A stretch of DNA of 64,000 nt from Saccharina japonica (lineage: Eukaryota; Sar; Phaeophyceae; Laminariales; Laminariaceae). The position numbers were made by a program, and so were the translations under genes. Positions 1 to 11,356 of this stretch are shown piece by piece. Location of the stretch: the NCBI GenBank assembly GCA_008828725.1, contig MEHQ01001183.1, forward strand, positions 1 through 64,000, written 5' to 3'. Each line of letters begins with the position of its first letter. Position 1 is the stretch's first letter. The notes under the pieces are model-generated. The model had not been told where the DNA came from, searched no databases, and saw only the letters and a list, made by a program, of their open reading frames with translations.

Positions 1-118
1 GGGGAAGGAGGGAGAGGAGCCTACTTTTGTGACCCCGGATCTCGGTTACGACTGCGAGGGAGAGGGAAGAGAAAGGAAAGGCGAAGGTGATAAATGGGAT
101 GGGAAAAAAATAAAATAA
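1..118 (+). repeat. SINE tail fragment (family S)
   Basis: It matches the body and tail of the SINE at 14546-14868: a gggaaggagggagaggagcc block, then a gtgaccccggatct block, then an ataaatgggatgg tail followed by A-rich DNA. The tRNA-like head would lie left of the window, so this copy is cut by the window edge or truncated. Confidence 0.6.
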
Positions 119-126
119 AAAAGATA

Positions 127-206
127 ACGGACACTGGGTGTGTGTGTTCTTCACATTAAACCTTCCTTTCTACCCGTCGACATCCAGCACACCCAGTGTC
201 CGGGTG
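127..206. repeat. Short inverted-repeat unit of the R1 family
   Basis: About 15 bp of near-perfect terminal inverted repeat (cggacactgggtgtg at the left, cacacccagtgtccg at the right) encloses the R1 terminal motif read as ttcttcacattaaacc. It looks like a collapsed R1 end or a very small non-autonomous element. Confidence 0.45.
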
Positions 207-354
207 ATGTCTTCGTGTCGGGCGTATAGGAGACAGTGTACATATGGCCTCTGATTGGCTCAAAATTCGCCAAAATCAGTTGAAAGCTAAATAAACAAAG
301 TAGACAAATCCAGGTGTACCTGACCATTTCATGCCAAAATCAGGTACGATGTGT

Positions 355-605
355 GTGTGTGTTCTTCACATTAAACCTTCCTTTCTACCCGTCGTCATCC
401 AGCACACCCAGTGTCCGTGCCGATTCTTCATCCTAAAAAAGTACCAGTTCTGTGGTCACAAAACTACGACACAGAGATACTACCTCGTACGCTCAGTGCA
501 GTAAAGCAGAGCAGACAATGCAATGCCATATACGACAGGCAAGACCTACCCTGCTAGCAATCCAGGTGCATGCGAGAGAGAAAAAATAAATAAAAAAAAA
601 GCGAA
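355..605 (-). repeat. R1 dispersed repeat, minus copy
   Basis: Reverse-complement copy of the unit at 12949-13331 and 15092-15449. It starts in a (GT)n tract, then carries the blocks ttcacattaaacc, cgtcatccagcacaccc, ttctgtggtcacaaaac and gacctaccctgctagcaatcc, and ends in an A-rich region. No long reading frame is present, so it is a non-autonomous repeat of unknown class. Confidence 0.6.
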
Positions 606-943
606 AATGTGAAGGACAGGAAAAGGAAAAATAATAAAATGGTGTGCTGGATGTCGACGGGTAGAACGAACGCTTTACTACTTGTGAAGAACACACACAT
701 GTATATATATATAGGCCTGCGCGGTGGAGGAATGATGCTCGCCATGACGACAACCGAGACGTGGGCACCTGCTGATTGATGATATTTTTCGGAGGTTTTG
801 ATACTCGGCACCCAAACAAGCCGACATCCTGAGCCTGAAGCCGAACCCTACAGCAAGCAGTGATAAGTGATAAGTGCTGGGATGCTCTGGTTGGTGACAA
901 GCTCCAGTAGGTCGATTCGAACTGCTCGGGATGCTGTGTGGTA

Positions 944-1279
944 TAGTTTTTTTTCCCATCCCATTTATTATCTTCGCACTTCTGTCTTTCTCCCTCCCTA
1001 GTCGTAACTCAGATCCGGGATCACAAAGCAGGCTTCTCTCCCTCCTCCCCCACTACGGTTCTTGCCTTGATTTTTTATCGCGCAGAGGGTTCAGTCAGCC
1101 TTCCCAACGCTCGTCGATTTTCATCGAATTTTGCCAACTCACGCTCTCGCGCTTTCCGCTAGTCAAGATATTTTTCTGCGAGATAATGTCCCTACGAGCA
1201 TGCACTCGGGGGGGGCTCCAACTCACGTTCTTGGCTTTTAACAGGCTTCGTCGTTGCCTGCTAGCCCACCGGGGCGACG
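944..1279 (-). mobile_element. tRNA-derived SINE (family S), minus copy
   Basis: On the minus strand it starts with a tRNA-like head (cgtcgccccggtgggctagc, an A-box-like motif) and has a degraded B-box-like region near 1200-1225. A ~230-nt body follows (gttgggaaggctgactgaac and gatccgggatctgag-type blocks), then an ataaatgggatggg tail with an A-run. Collinear over its whole length with 14546-14868 and, in parts, with 5140-5487. Non-coding, probably mobilised by a LINE. Confidence 0.6.
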
Positions 1280-1495
1280 GGTACGTAGTATGTGTTTCCC
1301 CCCCCAAAATTTGGATCTCCTCGTTAGAAACAAACTTGGATTTTTGCTTTTCAGTTGCTAATCCTATAGTCAGTTGATCTGAGCAAGATCACAGCCGTGG
1401 TCCACAAAAAGTGGCTACGAGAGCCATCAATAGAATCCTAAAGAACACGCAACTTTTTACTTAAACCCTGGGGTATTTCTATCCGTCAACAAGTG

Positions 1496-1760
1496 ATGTG
1501 AACCGACAACCGAAAGTCGTTTTTTTCGGTCGGTTTTTTTCGGTTTTTCCCGACCGAAAACCGACAATTTGTGTTTTTCGGTTTTTATTTGCAAAAACCG
1601 ACCGAAACCGACCGACATTTTCGATTTTTTGGGGGGATTTTATCGGGATTTTCCCGTTTTTTCGGGTTCGGTTTGCTTCGAAAAAAAAACCGACCGAAAC
1701 CGACCGACTTTTCGGGGAAAAGGCGAAAAACCGACCGAGCCATTTTTCGTTTTCGGTTCA
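1496..1760. repeat. CCGACCGAAA-rich low-complexity tract
   Basis: Repeated ccgaccgaaa and its complement tttcggtcgg alternate with poly-T/poly-A and cccg/cggg. The stretch is strongly self-complementary. Open frames through it on both strands are low-complexity shadows. Confidence 0.6.
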
Positions 1761-2267
1761 CAACACTGCCCGTCCACATCCAGCACACCCAGTCAGTTGT
1801 TGTTGTTGTTGTTTTTCTTCACATTAAACTCGTTTCAGTTGCTAATCCCTATAGTCTGATCTAGCAAGATCACGGCCCGTGGTCACAAAAGTGCTAGAGC
1901 CATCAGAGAATCCTAAAGAACACGTACACTTAGCAGGGAAAGGATACACAAGTCCGAAGAGGTACACCTAAAATCCCTACAGCATGTTATGCGTGTCCAA
2001 AACTGAACTACACGCCCGCAATCTCCATTCGACTACAGCAGCATCGTCCCCCCCCTCCCCCCTCCCACTCTTTACCAATGAATTTGCCGACTACAGCGTA
2101 ACTCTAACTGTCTGAAGTGCTGTCTGTACAAAAACAAACGGTAGGCGTGGGAACAAGATGGAGCACGCAGCTGCTGTCTGAAGTGCTGCCAGAATGACAG
2201 TCCGCGGGCACACAGTGAAAAAGAACAGCCAACCAAAGCCATCATGTCCATTGACAATTACCCGAAT

Positions 2268-2504
2268 CTATCCTGAACGGTCTGTGTTAGGCACAGCATT
2301 ATAAACATCGACACTGATTAGGAATCGTTCCATATTGAAGGGGTCTTCCACGATCAGGCACACAATTAAGGCACCCGGGGTGTCCGCGCCATCTCTGCCG
2401 CGTCTCTCTACAAAACCAGTGACGTCATCAACAACCGACCCAACAACATTCAGGGAAAAAACGAAGAATTTGTCAACAGAAAAACAGAAATGTTCGTCCG
2501 TCAC
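2268..2504 (-). other. Coding-like minus-strand frame, unrecognised
   Basis: A minus-strand frame of about 78 codons, opening at a GTG with no upstream ATG in range, has protein-like composition (acidic and valine-rich stretches). No family is recognised. It points away from the plus-strand exon at 2887 with a GC-rich interval of CTG/GCG repeats between them, so a divergent gene pair is possible. The frame could equally be chance. Confidence 0.18.
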
Positions 2505-2886
2505 GGGTCGATGTCGTCCGTGCTCCGGATCGCTTCTCCTGTGCGCTGCTGTGCTGCTGCGCCGGCGCGCTGCTGTGCTGCTGCTCAGGCGCGCCGCTCC
2601 GGTGCCGCTCGGCCAGTCCTAGCACGACCACACTCGACCCGCTCCGTCCGTACACGCTCTCGTTGCTGTCCTTCCCAGTCGGCTCCTCGCTTTCTCTCTC
2701 GTTGCACTCAGGGTGCTTGGTTTGGAAAATAAAAATTCTCGCGCTGAAGGGATTGACCAGTTCAACAACAGCTCGTCGCCACACGCTCCCTCCTCCTTTG
2801 ATGGCGAAGCCAGGTTACTGAGACAGTACAGCTCCCTCTAGCAAACATACCTAGGGCTGTGTACGTAGTGTCCGTCCACCTTTCTG

Positions 2887-3061
2887 ATGGCGTCTGCCTC
2901 CGCGCACAAAAGTGAGATAGACATTGCTGTCTACACCGACGGCCAAAAAGGCCCGTGCATCTGGACTTTTGCGCCTGACGCACCAGTGCCGATCCAACTC
3001 TACCGCTGCACACGCTTCGCGGCGGGTGCGCAGCAGCAAGAAGGTATCGGTCCGCTTGAGG
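2887..3061 (+). CDS. Candidate 5' coding exon, product unknown
   Basis: ATG at 2887 opens 58 codons with no low-complexity bias. They begin MASASAHKSEIDIAVYTDG, continue with a Trp/Phe/Pro-rich middle and end near QQQEGIGPLE, directly before a strong donor (gtgagt at 3062), leaving a phase-1 junction. The YTDG motif recalls the first strand of RNase H-like folds, but that is too little for assignment. About 100 bases into the presumed intron an R1 repeat is inserted on the minus strand. No downstream exon could be matched. It may be the first exon of a real gene or a captured gene fragment. Confidence 0.4.
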
Positions 3062-3155
3062 GTGAGTCTAGCCTTGCTCGCTAGAAAGACCCCCCCCCTC
3101 GCTATGGGCCATGCCAAAGCAAAGACCTTGCCGAGGCAGCGAGGGGAAAAGGGAA

Positions 3156-3440
3156 GTGTCCGTGCCGATTCTTCATCCTAGAGAGATACAAGTTATGTGG
3201 TCACAAAAACACGACACAGCAGGGACACTACGTTGTAATGCAGTAAGCAGAACAGACAATGCAATGCCATATACGACAGGCACGACCTACCATGCTAGCA
3301 ATCCAGATGCGTGAAAGAGAGAAACAAAAAACCAAAGCAAGCAAAAGCGAAAAAAAATCAAACAAACAAAACAAGCAGTAAATAAATAAAAAATAGATGA
3401 ATAAGAAAGTGTCGTGCGCCGCCCGGAGATGTGACAGACA
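3156..3440 (-). repeat. R1 dispersed repeat, minus copy (end-truncated)
   Basis: Carries the R1 blocks in reverse: gtgtccgtgccgattcttca, atgtggtcacaaaa, acgacctaccatgctagcaa, an A-rich spacer and gcccggagatgtgacagac. The microsatellite end with ttcacattaaacc is missing. It lies just downstream of the donor of the 2887 exon. Confidence 0.6.
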
Positions 3441-3900
3441 ATATAAATATAAAAAAATAAAACAGGGGGAAAAAAATGTAATAAATATAATAATATTTTT
3501 TTTTGTCGCATCCCAAAGGTGGCAGGTGCACAAAAAAAAAAGTTATCGACACCACACACACACACCCCCCTATATTGAAGGGAAGAAACCGGACTGTTGT
3601 GATCCCAGAAAACAATAAGTCAAGTTTTTTTTTTATCACCCCCCCCCCCCCCCCCCCCCCCGACCAGCGAAAAAAAAATATGGGGGGGTCTCTAAAACCA
3701 AGTAAAAAAAAGGGAACAAAAAACGAAAAAAAAATGTTTTTTGCTCATTTCGTCCTGTGATCACAGCGATCCGGTTTGTTTTTCATTCTGACCTTCCTAG
3801 GTGTGTGGTGTCGTTTTCTTTTTTTTTTGTGCACCCTTGCTGCTGGCTGGTATTATAATTCTTCCCCCCCCCTGCCACACACCCTAACCTAAAACCATAC
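3441..3900. other. Homopolymer-rich spacer
   Basis: A-runs, a ~22-nt C-run near 3640-3661 and T-runs dominate. No gene or recognisable element is seen. Confidence 0.5.
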
Positions 3901-4640
3901 TGCAAAATATAATACTGCTATTATAATAAAATCGTCTGATTGACCACTATTTACTTGTTACAAACATTTCACCCCCAAAAAACCCCTGAAAATTCATACT
4001 AGATTTTAACATACGTCCTGTCAACATGGTTGATTGGTTCACACCCCTGTCTCTATGTGTTGTCCCCCCCCCTCCCTTTAACAGTTATAAGGGATAAAAC
4101 CCCACTTCTTTTTTTTTTAACCCCTACCTACTAATTGCCATTAAAGATACCCTATATAGGTACAAATAAATAATGCACACTACGTATTTTAAAACCCAAA
4201 TCACTAATTAATTAAAAATCCATCCAGGTGCCTTTAAGTTTTACTCCCTAACCTGTCCTCACACACCTCTTCTGCAAAATATAATACTGCTATTATAATA
4301 AAACGTCTGATTAACCACTATTTACTTGTTACAAACACATTCACCCCCCAAAAAAACCCTGAAATTCATACTAGATTTTAACATACCTCCTGTCAACATG
4401 GTTGATTGGTTCATACCCTTGTATGTATATGTCTCCCCCCCCCCTCCCCCCCCTTTAACAATGATAAAGGATAAAACAGTTGTTGTTGTTGCTTACTATT
4501 AATAATTGCCACTAAACATACCTTATAGGTACAAATAAATAATGCACACTATATAAAAACCCAAATCACTCATTACATTAAAAATTCATCCGGGTGCTTT
4601 TAAGTTGTACTCCATAACCTGTCCTCACACACCTCTTCTT
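3901..4640. repeat. Two tandem copies of a 371-bp AT-rich unit
   Basis: tgcaaaatataatactgc starts at 3901 and again at 4272. Both copies share the blocks catactagattttaacatac, gtcaacatggttgattggtt and ggtacaaataaataatgcac, and both end near cctgtcctcacacacctctt. A (GTT)n tract has grown inside the second copy. Non-coding. Confidence 0.75.
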
Positions 4641-4854
4641 ATATACCAGATATGGCTACAAATAGTAGAACCCCTCTATCACGTAAACTCGTCGGAACAC
4701 TATAGTATACCTGGTACGTTTATTTCAGACTGTTTAATGTTAATTTTAATTTGATTTAATTTTTCCTTCCCCCCCAAATAGACACACACTTCCTGAATTC
4801 TACAGCCTCAGATTGTGTCCCCCTCATACGGGATGTACATCCTACATGAGGACA

Positions 4855-4960
4855 TATAAAACCCGTAAGTACGCGCGATCGAAGTATTACACTCAGCTAG
4901 ACAAAGATGAGTTTTGACGAAATCCTCGAGCTCACAGCTGTTGTTTTTTTAATTTTTTAA
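4855..4960 (+). promoter_or_regulatory. TATA-like box with a short downstream ORF
   Basis: TATAAA at 4855-4860 lies 47 bases before an ATG at 4907 that opens a 17-codon frame (MSFDEILELTAVVFLIF, stop at 4960). The spacing suits a core promoter. No longer gene follows, so it may be a promoter relic or chance. Confidence 0.2.
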
Positions 4961-5139
4961 TATAGAGCTAAGACCTATGTAGCATAGTGCTGACATTGGA
5001 AAAAATTACTACTGAGATAATATAATGTAAATGCATGTATTAGCAATGCAAAAATCACTTTATACAGTAGTCATAGGGCAGGCCAAAGTTAGTGACGGTA
5101 GGCACAAATATGTGCGACAGATATAGTTCGTTTATTTTT

Positions 5140-5487
5140 TTTTTTTTTTTTCCATCCCATTTATTATCTTCGCCCTTCGTTTCTCTCTCCTTCCTATTAA
5201 TAGTCGTAACTCAGATCCGGGGTCACAAAGTAGGCTCTTCTCTCCCCCCCACCACTATGGTTCTTGCCTTGTATTTTTATCGCGAGAAGATTCAGCACTT
5301 TCTTCCCTCGTCAACTCCGATCGAATTGTGCTACCCACGCTACTATTAATTGGCGCTCTCAGCAGTTGATTCCGTTTTTTATTTATTTTTGCAAATAGAC
5401 TCAAAAGTCCGACCCACGTGAGATTCGAACTCCAGACATCAACGTTCAGAAGCGTTCGAGGTTACCTCTAGACCATCGGGGCGACCG
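5140..5487 (-). mobile_element. tRNA-derived SINE (family S), minus copy
   Basis: Read on the minus strand, the head runs from 5487: a gtcgccccgatggtctagag A-box-like motif, then a B-box-like gagttcgaatct about 50 nt later, as in a tRNA. The body shares caaggcaagaaccatagtgg, gtgaccccggatctgag and the ataaatgggatgg tail with the other copies. The tail runs into poly-A (poly-T on the plus strand at 5136-5151). This copy keeps the clearest tRNA-like head. Confidence 0.65.
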
Positions 5488-6534
5488 ACTGTCTCTATGT
5501 GCGCTGAAACCTGATGTAACTTTCTGTAGCAACACTGATTAAATATAAGTCGAGTCACTCTGCTACGGTCTGCACATATAACTGAAAAACCTGAAAATCA
5601 CCCATTTGGACTGTTTTCACAGCCCTTCGACGCAAACCACATTTCGATGGCTGTCGGAAGGTAGATAAGGTCGTTTTACAGGTCTGCACCAAGTGAAAAT
5701 TCTCAAGTGTAGACGTATCAAAAGTTATCATTGATGCCATGCAGTAGGTCTGGTGTACTATATTCAAGTTATATTGGGACTCAAGGCAGTCCAAAATCTT
5801 GACAATTTTTTAGTCTACTCAAATGTTACGTTTGGTGAAAATTTCATCTATTTAATCTGCCACTTTTTTGTGGTCGTTAAGCACCTCACAATTTCTCCTA
5901 ACTAGCACAACAAGCTATTAATAGTATATTTCTCACCTTGTATGGCCGACTATCTGATACATATGTTATCCTTGGCACTGAATCTGTACGGTATAAGCAT
6001 TCAAGGACCGCTTGTATAAAACATTATTTTTATAAAAATGGGACCGCTTGAACATATTAACTTTTCATCAAAATGGTCCTTACATTTCGGAACATAATGT
6101 TATTCGAAGTATTTACCGTACGTAGCATGCACGCGGTATACGGTACCAGGTATACCCTGAAATGTACTGTTCCGCCCTGCTGCATGTATGTGATGTAATT
6201 GGTTAATAACCGGCGGACTGACGCGGAGATGACTTGAAGGAGCAACACACAGTTCTCCCACCGAGTTATATCATCACAACTTGTATTGCTTCGTCGTGTT
6301 GCAGCCGAACCGGTTGCCGTCCTCACTCTTGTTGTTGCTGTTGCTGTGGGCAGTGGGTGGCGGGGCTCCAGGTGTACTCTCCGGAAGCTGCGCGCCGCGA
6401 CAACACGGCGACCGGTCGGCGGTGACGTTTTTTCTTCTTTGTGAAGGTGAACCGTCAGAAGAGTGATCACACGTAAACAAATACATACCTTCTCCAGAGC
6501 CAGCCGTTCGTTGTTATCGGCTCTAAATGCTGTA
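5488..6534. other. Intergenic, nothing recognised
   Basis: Mixed-composition DNA without a convincing coding frame. Frames at 6057-6470 overlap each other on both strands and follow a GTTGCT-rich patch. No repeat seen elsewhere in the window. Confidence 0.4.
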
Positions 6535-6600
6535 TATATATTATATATATATACTGCTATTATATATATACTGCTGTACTAAGTATATATTATATGTAGC
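6535..6600. repeat. (TA)n microsatellite
   Basis: Interrupted tatatat tracts separated by actgct spacers. Simple sequence. Confidence 0.7.
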
Positions 6601-7119
6601 CCGTCCGGCTCCAGATATTCAAAATCCCCCCAGCACCAAGGAACCTCACTTGGTTACTTATCTCGGGCATGGGCATGATGGGTAGGTTGTTGGAGGTACT
6701 CGTAGCAGACAGTATACCCTTAAAACGACCCTCTCGAAGCGGAGAAAATAACATGTCGATCACTCTTTCTCCTTATTATTTAGCCTGATTTTGGCAAAAC
6801 AAATATTAATTTTCGGTCCAAGCTCACGTGGATTGTAACGCTGCCTTGCGCTGCCACACAATAATTATACTGCGTAAATATGTAGCCAGCTCGTCACATA
6901 TCGTCAAACTTGCGGATCTCGGAGGCCGTTTTGTTCAAGCTTAGGCCGTTTCCTATGCGGCTCGAATGTTTAGATTTAGTTCAGATTTTGGTCCGATCGA
7001 TGTTTCAGCGACCTGTGCACAGTGTGCATAGTTTGAAAATCGAAACAGTCTTCCTACGAGTATGGAAGAAACATGTTTTTTTTCACGAGCGGAGATTGGA
7101 GCAAACGGCGAGACCAACT

Positions 7120-7157
<38 letters not shown>

Positions 7158-7799
7158 GGTTTGGCGCCGCGAAGAGACGCGCCGAGTGCGCTGCACTGCG
7201 CGTAGGACCGAAACATCCGAACCCACGCTGGCTGCCTCTAGTCTGGCGGCGAAGAGACGTCCCGAGCGCCCTAGAGTCAACTTGTCTTGGTATTTTGCAT
7301 TGCGACATACATATAACGGAGCATCCGAGCCTAGCACGTGGAGCGACGGACTTTTGCTTGCTGATGCTATAATATACGAGTGAGCACGGAGAGGCGCCGC
7401 CCAGCGCGCTTCTCTTCGTCCCTAGGCCCGAGCCCGCGCCAGCGGACTGTAGTCTGGCGACGGAAAGACCCGCCGACCGCCGACCGCGCGTCGGGCGCGA
7501 AGCAATGTCGCTGCTGTGTCACACCATCGAACTCATCGACCATTCTGCCGCCACTTGTTTGCGTGTGAATTGCATCTTGAATTTAGAGGCCAAGCCATTT
7601 TTCGATTTTCAAATCTGATGGCCCAACCAAGTGGTCGGATTTTGGGCCCAAAATGACTGGTTTTGGTCCTTTTTGTTTGGTCTTGTTTTTTTTCCCCCCC
7701 CTTGATGCAGTGTTTAACAATTTACTTGTTATTAGTGTGTAATTATGTTTTCGTTCTGAATCTCAGCATCGATTCGTCTCGTCTGTTTCGCCCACGAAT
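6601..7799. repeat. Non-coding spacer with (GTT)n
   Basis: A pure (GTT)n run lies near 7120-7157, flanked by GC-rich DNA with repeated gcgccgag/gagacg blocks. The long open frames here are produced by the triplet repeat (poly-Val, Leu, Cys or Asn, depending on frame) and are not called. Confidence 0.5.
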
Positions 7800-7863
7800 A
7801 CAGAAGGTTTAATGTGAAGAACACACACACATAAGTTGTTGTTGTTGTTGTCTTCACATTAAA
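7800..7863. repeat. Head-to-head R1 ends with a GT/GTT microsatellite
   Basis: gaaggtttaatgtgaagaac, then (AC)n and (GTT)n, then tcttcacattaaaaacc: two R1 termini facing each other across a microsatellite. Confidence 0.5.
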
Positions 7864-8639
7864 AACCGTGCCGGCCTCTCTATCCAGTACCTCCATCTAT
7901 CCGTACTAATCCAACACTTGACACGGTCGATTCCCGTGGTCACAGGCTAACTTACCCAAAAAAGGTATACTGAAATAAAAGTGGAACCCGAAGGGTCCGC
8001 AAAGCGATCAAAGCCAGTCAAAAACAGATAGTCTGGAGTCCTCCGCTCCCCTCTACACGCTATGTGAAGGTAAAAAATAAAAATGGAAAAGTCAACATCA
8101 CCAATCGGGGGTACACGCCCCCCTGATTCTATCTTGGTGCCCCTATAATGCCGGGGTGTTCCTTGCCGGGTTCACACCGGTCAGGCAAACAAATCGAGTC
8201 CTCCACCCCGATTATAAACGCAGACATGATACAGGGGAAGGGAACTATGGTCCCGTGTGATTGATGTACCCCCGGCCTGCGAGCAGTGTAGGCATGTAGA
8301 ATAGACGGCGGCCCCACACATCCATTGTATGGGTGGCACCCAAGGGAAAAGGGAATGGGGAGAGGGACGGTCTTATAGGAAACCGCGGTTGACGAAAGCA
8401 GAAAGGAGACCGCAGACAGGGTAGCACCTGCTATTGTCTGTGCTACGGCACCACAAATGGCCTCGGCTTCCTGGAGGGTGATAATTCGCCGTCGATCTTA
8501 GGCGCGCGCCGTTATCGATGCCTATGTTGGCACATATAATTTTTCTGTGTTTCAGTTGTGCTCCGGTTGCCTGTCTTTTTCTTTCGTTCTCATTGTTCCT
8601 CTTTTTTTTCAAATTCAATTTTCCAAAGCCAAGTTCGGT
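7864..8639. other. Intergenic, nothing recognised
   Basis: No domain-bearing frame and no repeat partner found in the window. Confidence 0.35.
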
Positions 8640-9210
8640 AGGGTATACCGGTACCGGGGGTATATTTGTTGCGCGTACCGAACTTACCGAAGTGTTGGGT
8701 ACCGGTATTGAAAAAGTACCGAACTTACCGAAGTGTCCGGTACCGGTATTGAAAAAATACCGAACTTACCGAAGTGTCGGGTACCGGTATTGAAAAAGTA
8801 CCGAACTTACCGAAGTGTTCGGTAGGGTATTAAGCACACTACCGAGAAAATACCGGTACCCCCGGTATTGTGGACGAGGGTATACCGGTACCCGGGGTAC
8901 ATTTAAGTGAGCGTACCGAACTTACCGAAGTGTCAGGTACCGGTATTGGAAACATACCAAACTTACCGAAGTGTCGGGTACCGGTATTGAAGTAATACCG
9001 AACTTACCGAAGTGTCAGGTACCGGTATTGAAAAAGTACCGAACTTACCGAAGTGTCGGGTACCGGTATTGGAAAAATACCGAACTTACCGAAGTGTCGG
9101 GTACCGGTATTGGAAAAATACCGAACTTACCGAGTGTCAGGTACCGGTATTTACCGAGTAAATACCCCCAGTATACTTCGGTACGTACCCTTGTTACCGA
9201 ACATACCCTA
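8640..9210. repeat. Minisatellite array 1, 41-bp unit
   Basis: About a dozen imperfect units built from taccgaacttaccgaagtgt and cgggtaccggtattgaaaaa. Each holds GGTACC (KpnI-type) overlapping ACCGGT (AgeI-type) palindromes. The flanks are inverted versions of each other (taccggtaccgggggtat at the left, ataccccc plus ggtacgtacc at the right). A degenerate reset lies near 8820-8900. 41 is not divisible by three, so frames through it are not conserved. Confidence 0.85.
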
Positions 9211-10009
9211 AATAAATGTGTACTTGTAGCAAACAGCAAACAGATGGCGGCGCCAATGACGGAGAAAATGGCAATGCTGCCGCCGCCATCCCGACCACGC
9301 AGCAATCGGAAGCACGGTTAGCAGCAGCACCAGCCCCAGCAAGAGCAACAACAGAACACAGCAGCAGAGGGGCAGAAGCAGCAGCTCCAACTTGGGCAAT
9401 GCGCTGCTGCTGTGGGCTCTAGTGTATATTTGATGCAGTTCACGCGTGCCACTGCCATCGAGTGCTACGCTTGAAGCACGTTCTATACCCCAATCTCCCA
9501 ACGTCGAAGCTCGGCATACAGTTTAGATCATCGGCCACCTCGCGTAGTGCTGCTGCAGCTGCTGCTGATACATCACAGTTTGAATACAATTAGAGCAGCG
9601 ATGGATTCGAGATGTCGCGTTGAAGTCCGTAAATAGGATGCATGATACGAGTACTTTCTCAGGTGAGCAGTCGGAGCTTCTCCCACTACACGAGGCTGCA
9701 CAGAGCGTGCCATAGCACCGCCTCGGCGGCGCCTCGAACCCCACCGGCTCGACTTGGTTATAATATCATCTATCTTTTCGCTGTGTACTCTCAGCGATTG
9801 TTATGTTGTGTCTGCAGCCGTTCATGGTGGGTGTGAGATGAGTGCGTTGTGTCACTCCAGAGCGGAGAACCAGGTGGATACATACATGAATGTAGAGAAG
9901 ACTGCTGCTGCTGCTGCCAAAAAAAAATACCAGGTACCTTGTATAAGGTCATAATGTGTGTCCGTATTGCATACATACCCGATTCCCCGGTATCGAGGCC
10001 GCACCGATC
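9211..10009. other. Spacer between the two minisatellite arrays
   Basis: CAG/GCA-rich at 9230-9420, giving Gln/Ala-rich chance frames. The rest is mixed sequence with no recognised feature. Confidence 0.4.
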
Positions 10010-10350
10010 ACCGCCGGTATTGTGGTCGAGGGTATACCGGTACCCGGGGTATATTCGGGTAGGCGTACCGAACTTACCGAAGTGTCGGGTACCGGTATTG
10101 GAAAAGTACCGAACTTACCGAAGTGTCGGGTACCGGTATTGGAAAAGTACCGAACTTACCGAAGTGTCGGGTACCGGTATTGGAAAAATACCGAACTTAC
10201 CGAAGTGTCGGGTACCGGTATTGAAAAAATACCGAACTTACCGAAGTGTCGGGTACCGGTATCGAGGCCATACCGAACTTACCGAAGTGTCGGGTACCGG
10301 TATTTACCGAGAAAATACCCCCGGTACAGTTCGGTACGTACCCTACCGAA
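10010..10350. repeat. Minisatellite array 2, 41-bp unit
   Basis: Seven to eight units of the same 41-bp sequence, in the same orientation as array 1 and more homogeneous (successive gtgtcggg motifs are exactly 41 bp apart at 10084 and 10125). It ends in the same aaataccccc-ggtacgtaccc border. Confidence 0.85.
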
Positions 10351-10369
10351 CGTACTTGTTTGTTTCATG

Positions 10370-10460
10370 TTGTCTGCCACATCTCCGGGGGAGCACGACA
10401 CTTTCGTTTTCTTTTTTTTTCTTTCGTTTTTGCTTCTCTTTTTATAATTGTTACAATGCA
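10370..10460 (+). repeat. R1 5' fragment
   Basis: tgtctgccacatctccgggg, then gcacgacactttc and a T-rich tract match the left part of R1 (12949 onward). It is truncated before the conserved right part. Confidence 0.5.
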
Positions 10461-10514
10461 ATGCAAGTCGGTGAGGGAAGAAAGGGCTGGGCTATTTTCT
10501 ATTTTCGCGATACA

Positions 10515-10640
10515 AATGCAAGGCCAGAACCGTACGTAGTGGGGGAGGAGGGAGAAGAGCCTACTTTGTGTGACTCCGGATCTGAGTTACGAATAAAAAG
10601 AGAGAGAAAAGGAGAACAACGAAAATAAATGGGACGATGA
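10515..10640 (+). repeat. SINE tail fragment (family S)
   Basis: aaggccagaaccgtacgtag, gggaggagggagaagagcct, ctccggatctgagttacg and aataaatgggac are the second half of the SINE. The tRNA-like head is absent (5' truncation, typical of LINE-driven copies). Confidence 0.6.
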
Positions 10641-10861
10641 AAATATATACCAGATATTAATAAAAGGTCAGCTGTGAGTACGACCAATGGGATGGTTGAA
10701 ACTCAGCTTTTCAAGCTGCGTAATCATACACATATATATTATATGGCAGAGGTAGTACCGGCTCTTGACACCGTTTTTATTTTAGAGTGGGAATGAGATG
10801 GCAGAAGGTATGACATGGTCCCCGTATCAGTTTTTATAGCAGAGACGAGAACTTGTTGTTA

Positions 10862-11330
10862 CCATCGCCTTGAGCTTGCCTTGAGAACGATTTTTCTCTT
10901 TTCCTCTCTCGTGTCTTGCCTTGTTTCTCCCTTTGTTTCCTCCCTATGCCAGTGTCTCCCTCTTTTTCGTGTTGCCTCGCCCGTGCAGCAGTTATCTGTT
11001 TCTCTTGGGCACGTGTGCTTTTTCTTCTAGGGGCGCTTCTGTCTCCCTGCGTCATTCGTATTCTTTTTCATTTCAGAATTTGTTTTTTATTTGTCTTTTT
11101 TTTGTTTTGGTCCGGCTCGTGTCGCTGTGTTCTCGTACCCGGTACGTTACGCATCTCATTTGCTTTGCCCATTAAATTGCGTTTATTTTGTTTGGGTTTT
11201 TCTCTGTTCCACAGTCTGTGACCACATAATTTGTATCTCTCTACGACTGGGAATCAGGACAGGCACTGGGTGTACTGATGTGGTTGAGTAGAAAGAACGG
11301 GTTTAATGTGAAGACAACAACAACAACAAC
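10862..11330 (+). repeat. R2 dispersed repeat (relative of R1)
   Basis: Shares gttgcctcgcccgtgcagca, tctcttgggcacg, tctgtgaccacataatttgt and gggtttaatgtgaagac with 29190-29660 (plus) and, reversed, 59160-59560. Its right-hand third follows the same order of blocks as R1 (ttgtgaccacag..., then ...cactgggtgt..., then ggtttaatgtgaaga), so R1 and R2 are related. It ends in a (CAA)n microsatellite. Confidence 0.6.
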
Positions 11331-11356
11331 GTCATAAACGCTCGTCGTGTGCTGGT

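Noticed and set aside
6910..7383. 157-codon frame and its opposite-strand partners
   Set aside because: Openness is created by the (GTT)n tract, giving poly-Val, Leu, Cys or Asn in different frames.
8640..10350. CRISPR-like regular repeats
   Set aside because: Units are head-to-tail with no unique spacers, and the context is eukaryotic.
9849..10628. 259-codon plus-strand open frame
   Set aside because: It runs through the 41-bp minisatellite and repeat tails. The peptide repeats shift frame with each unit.
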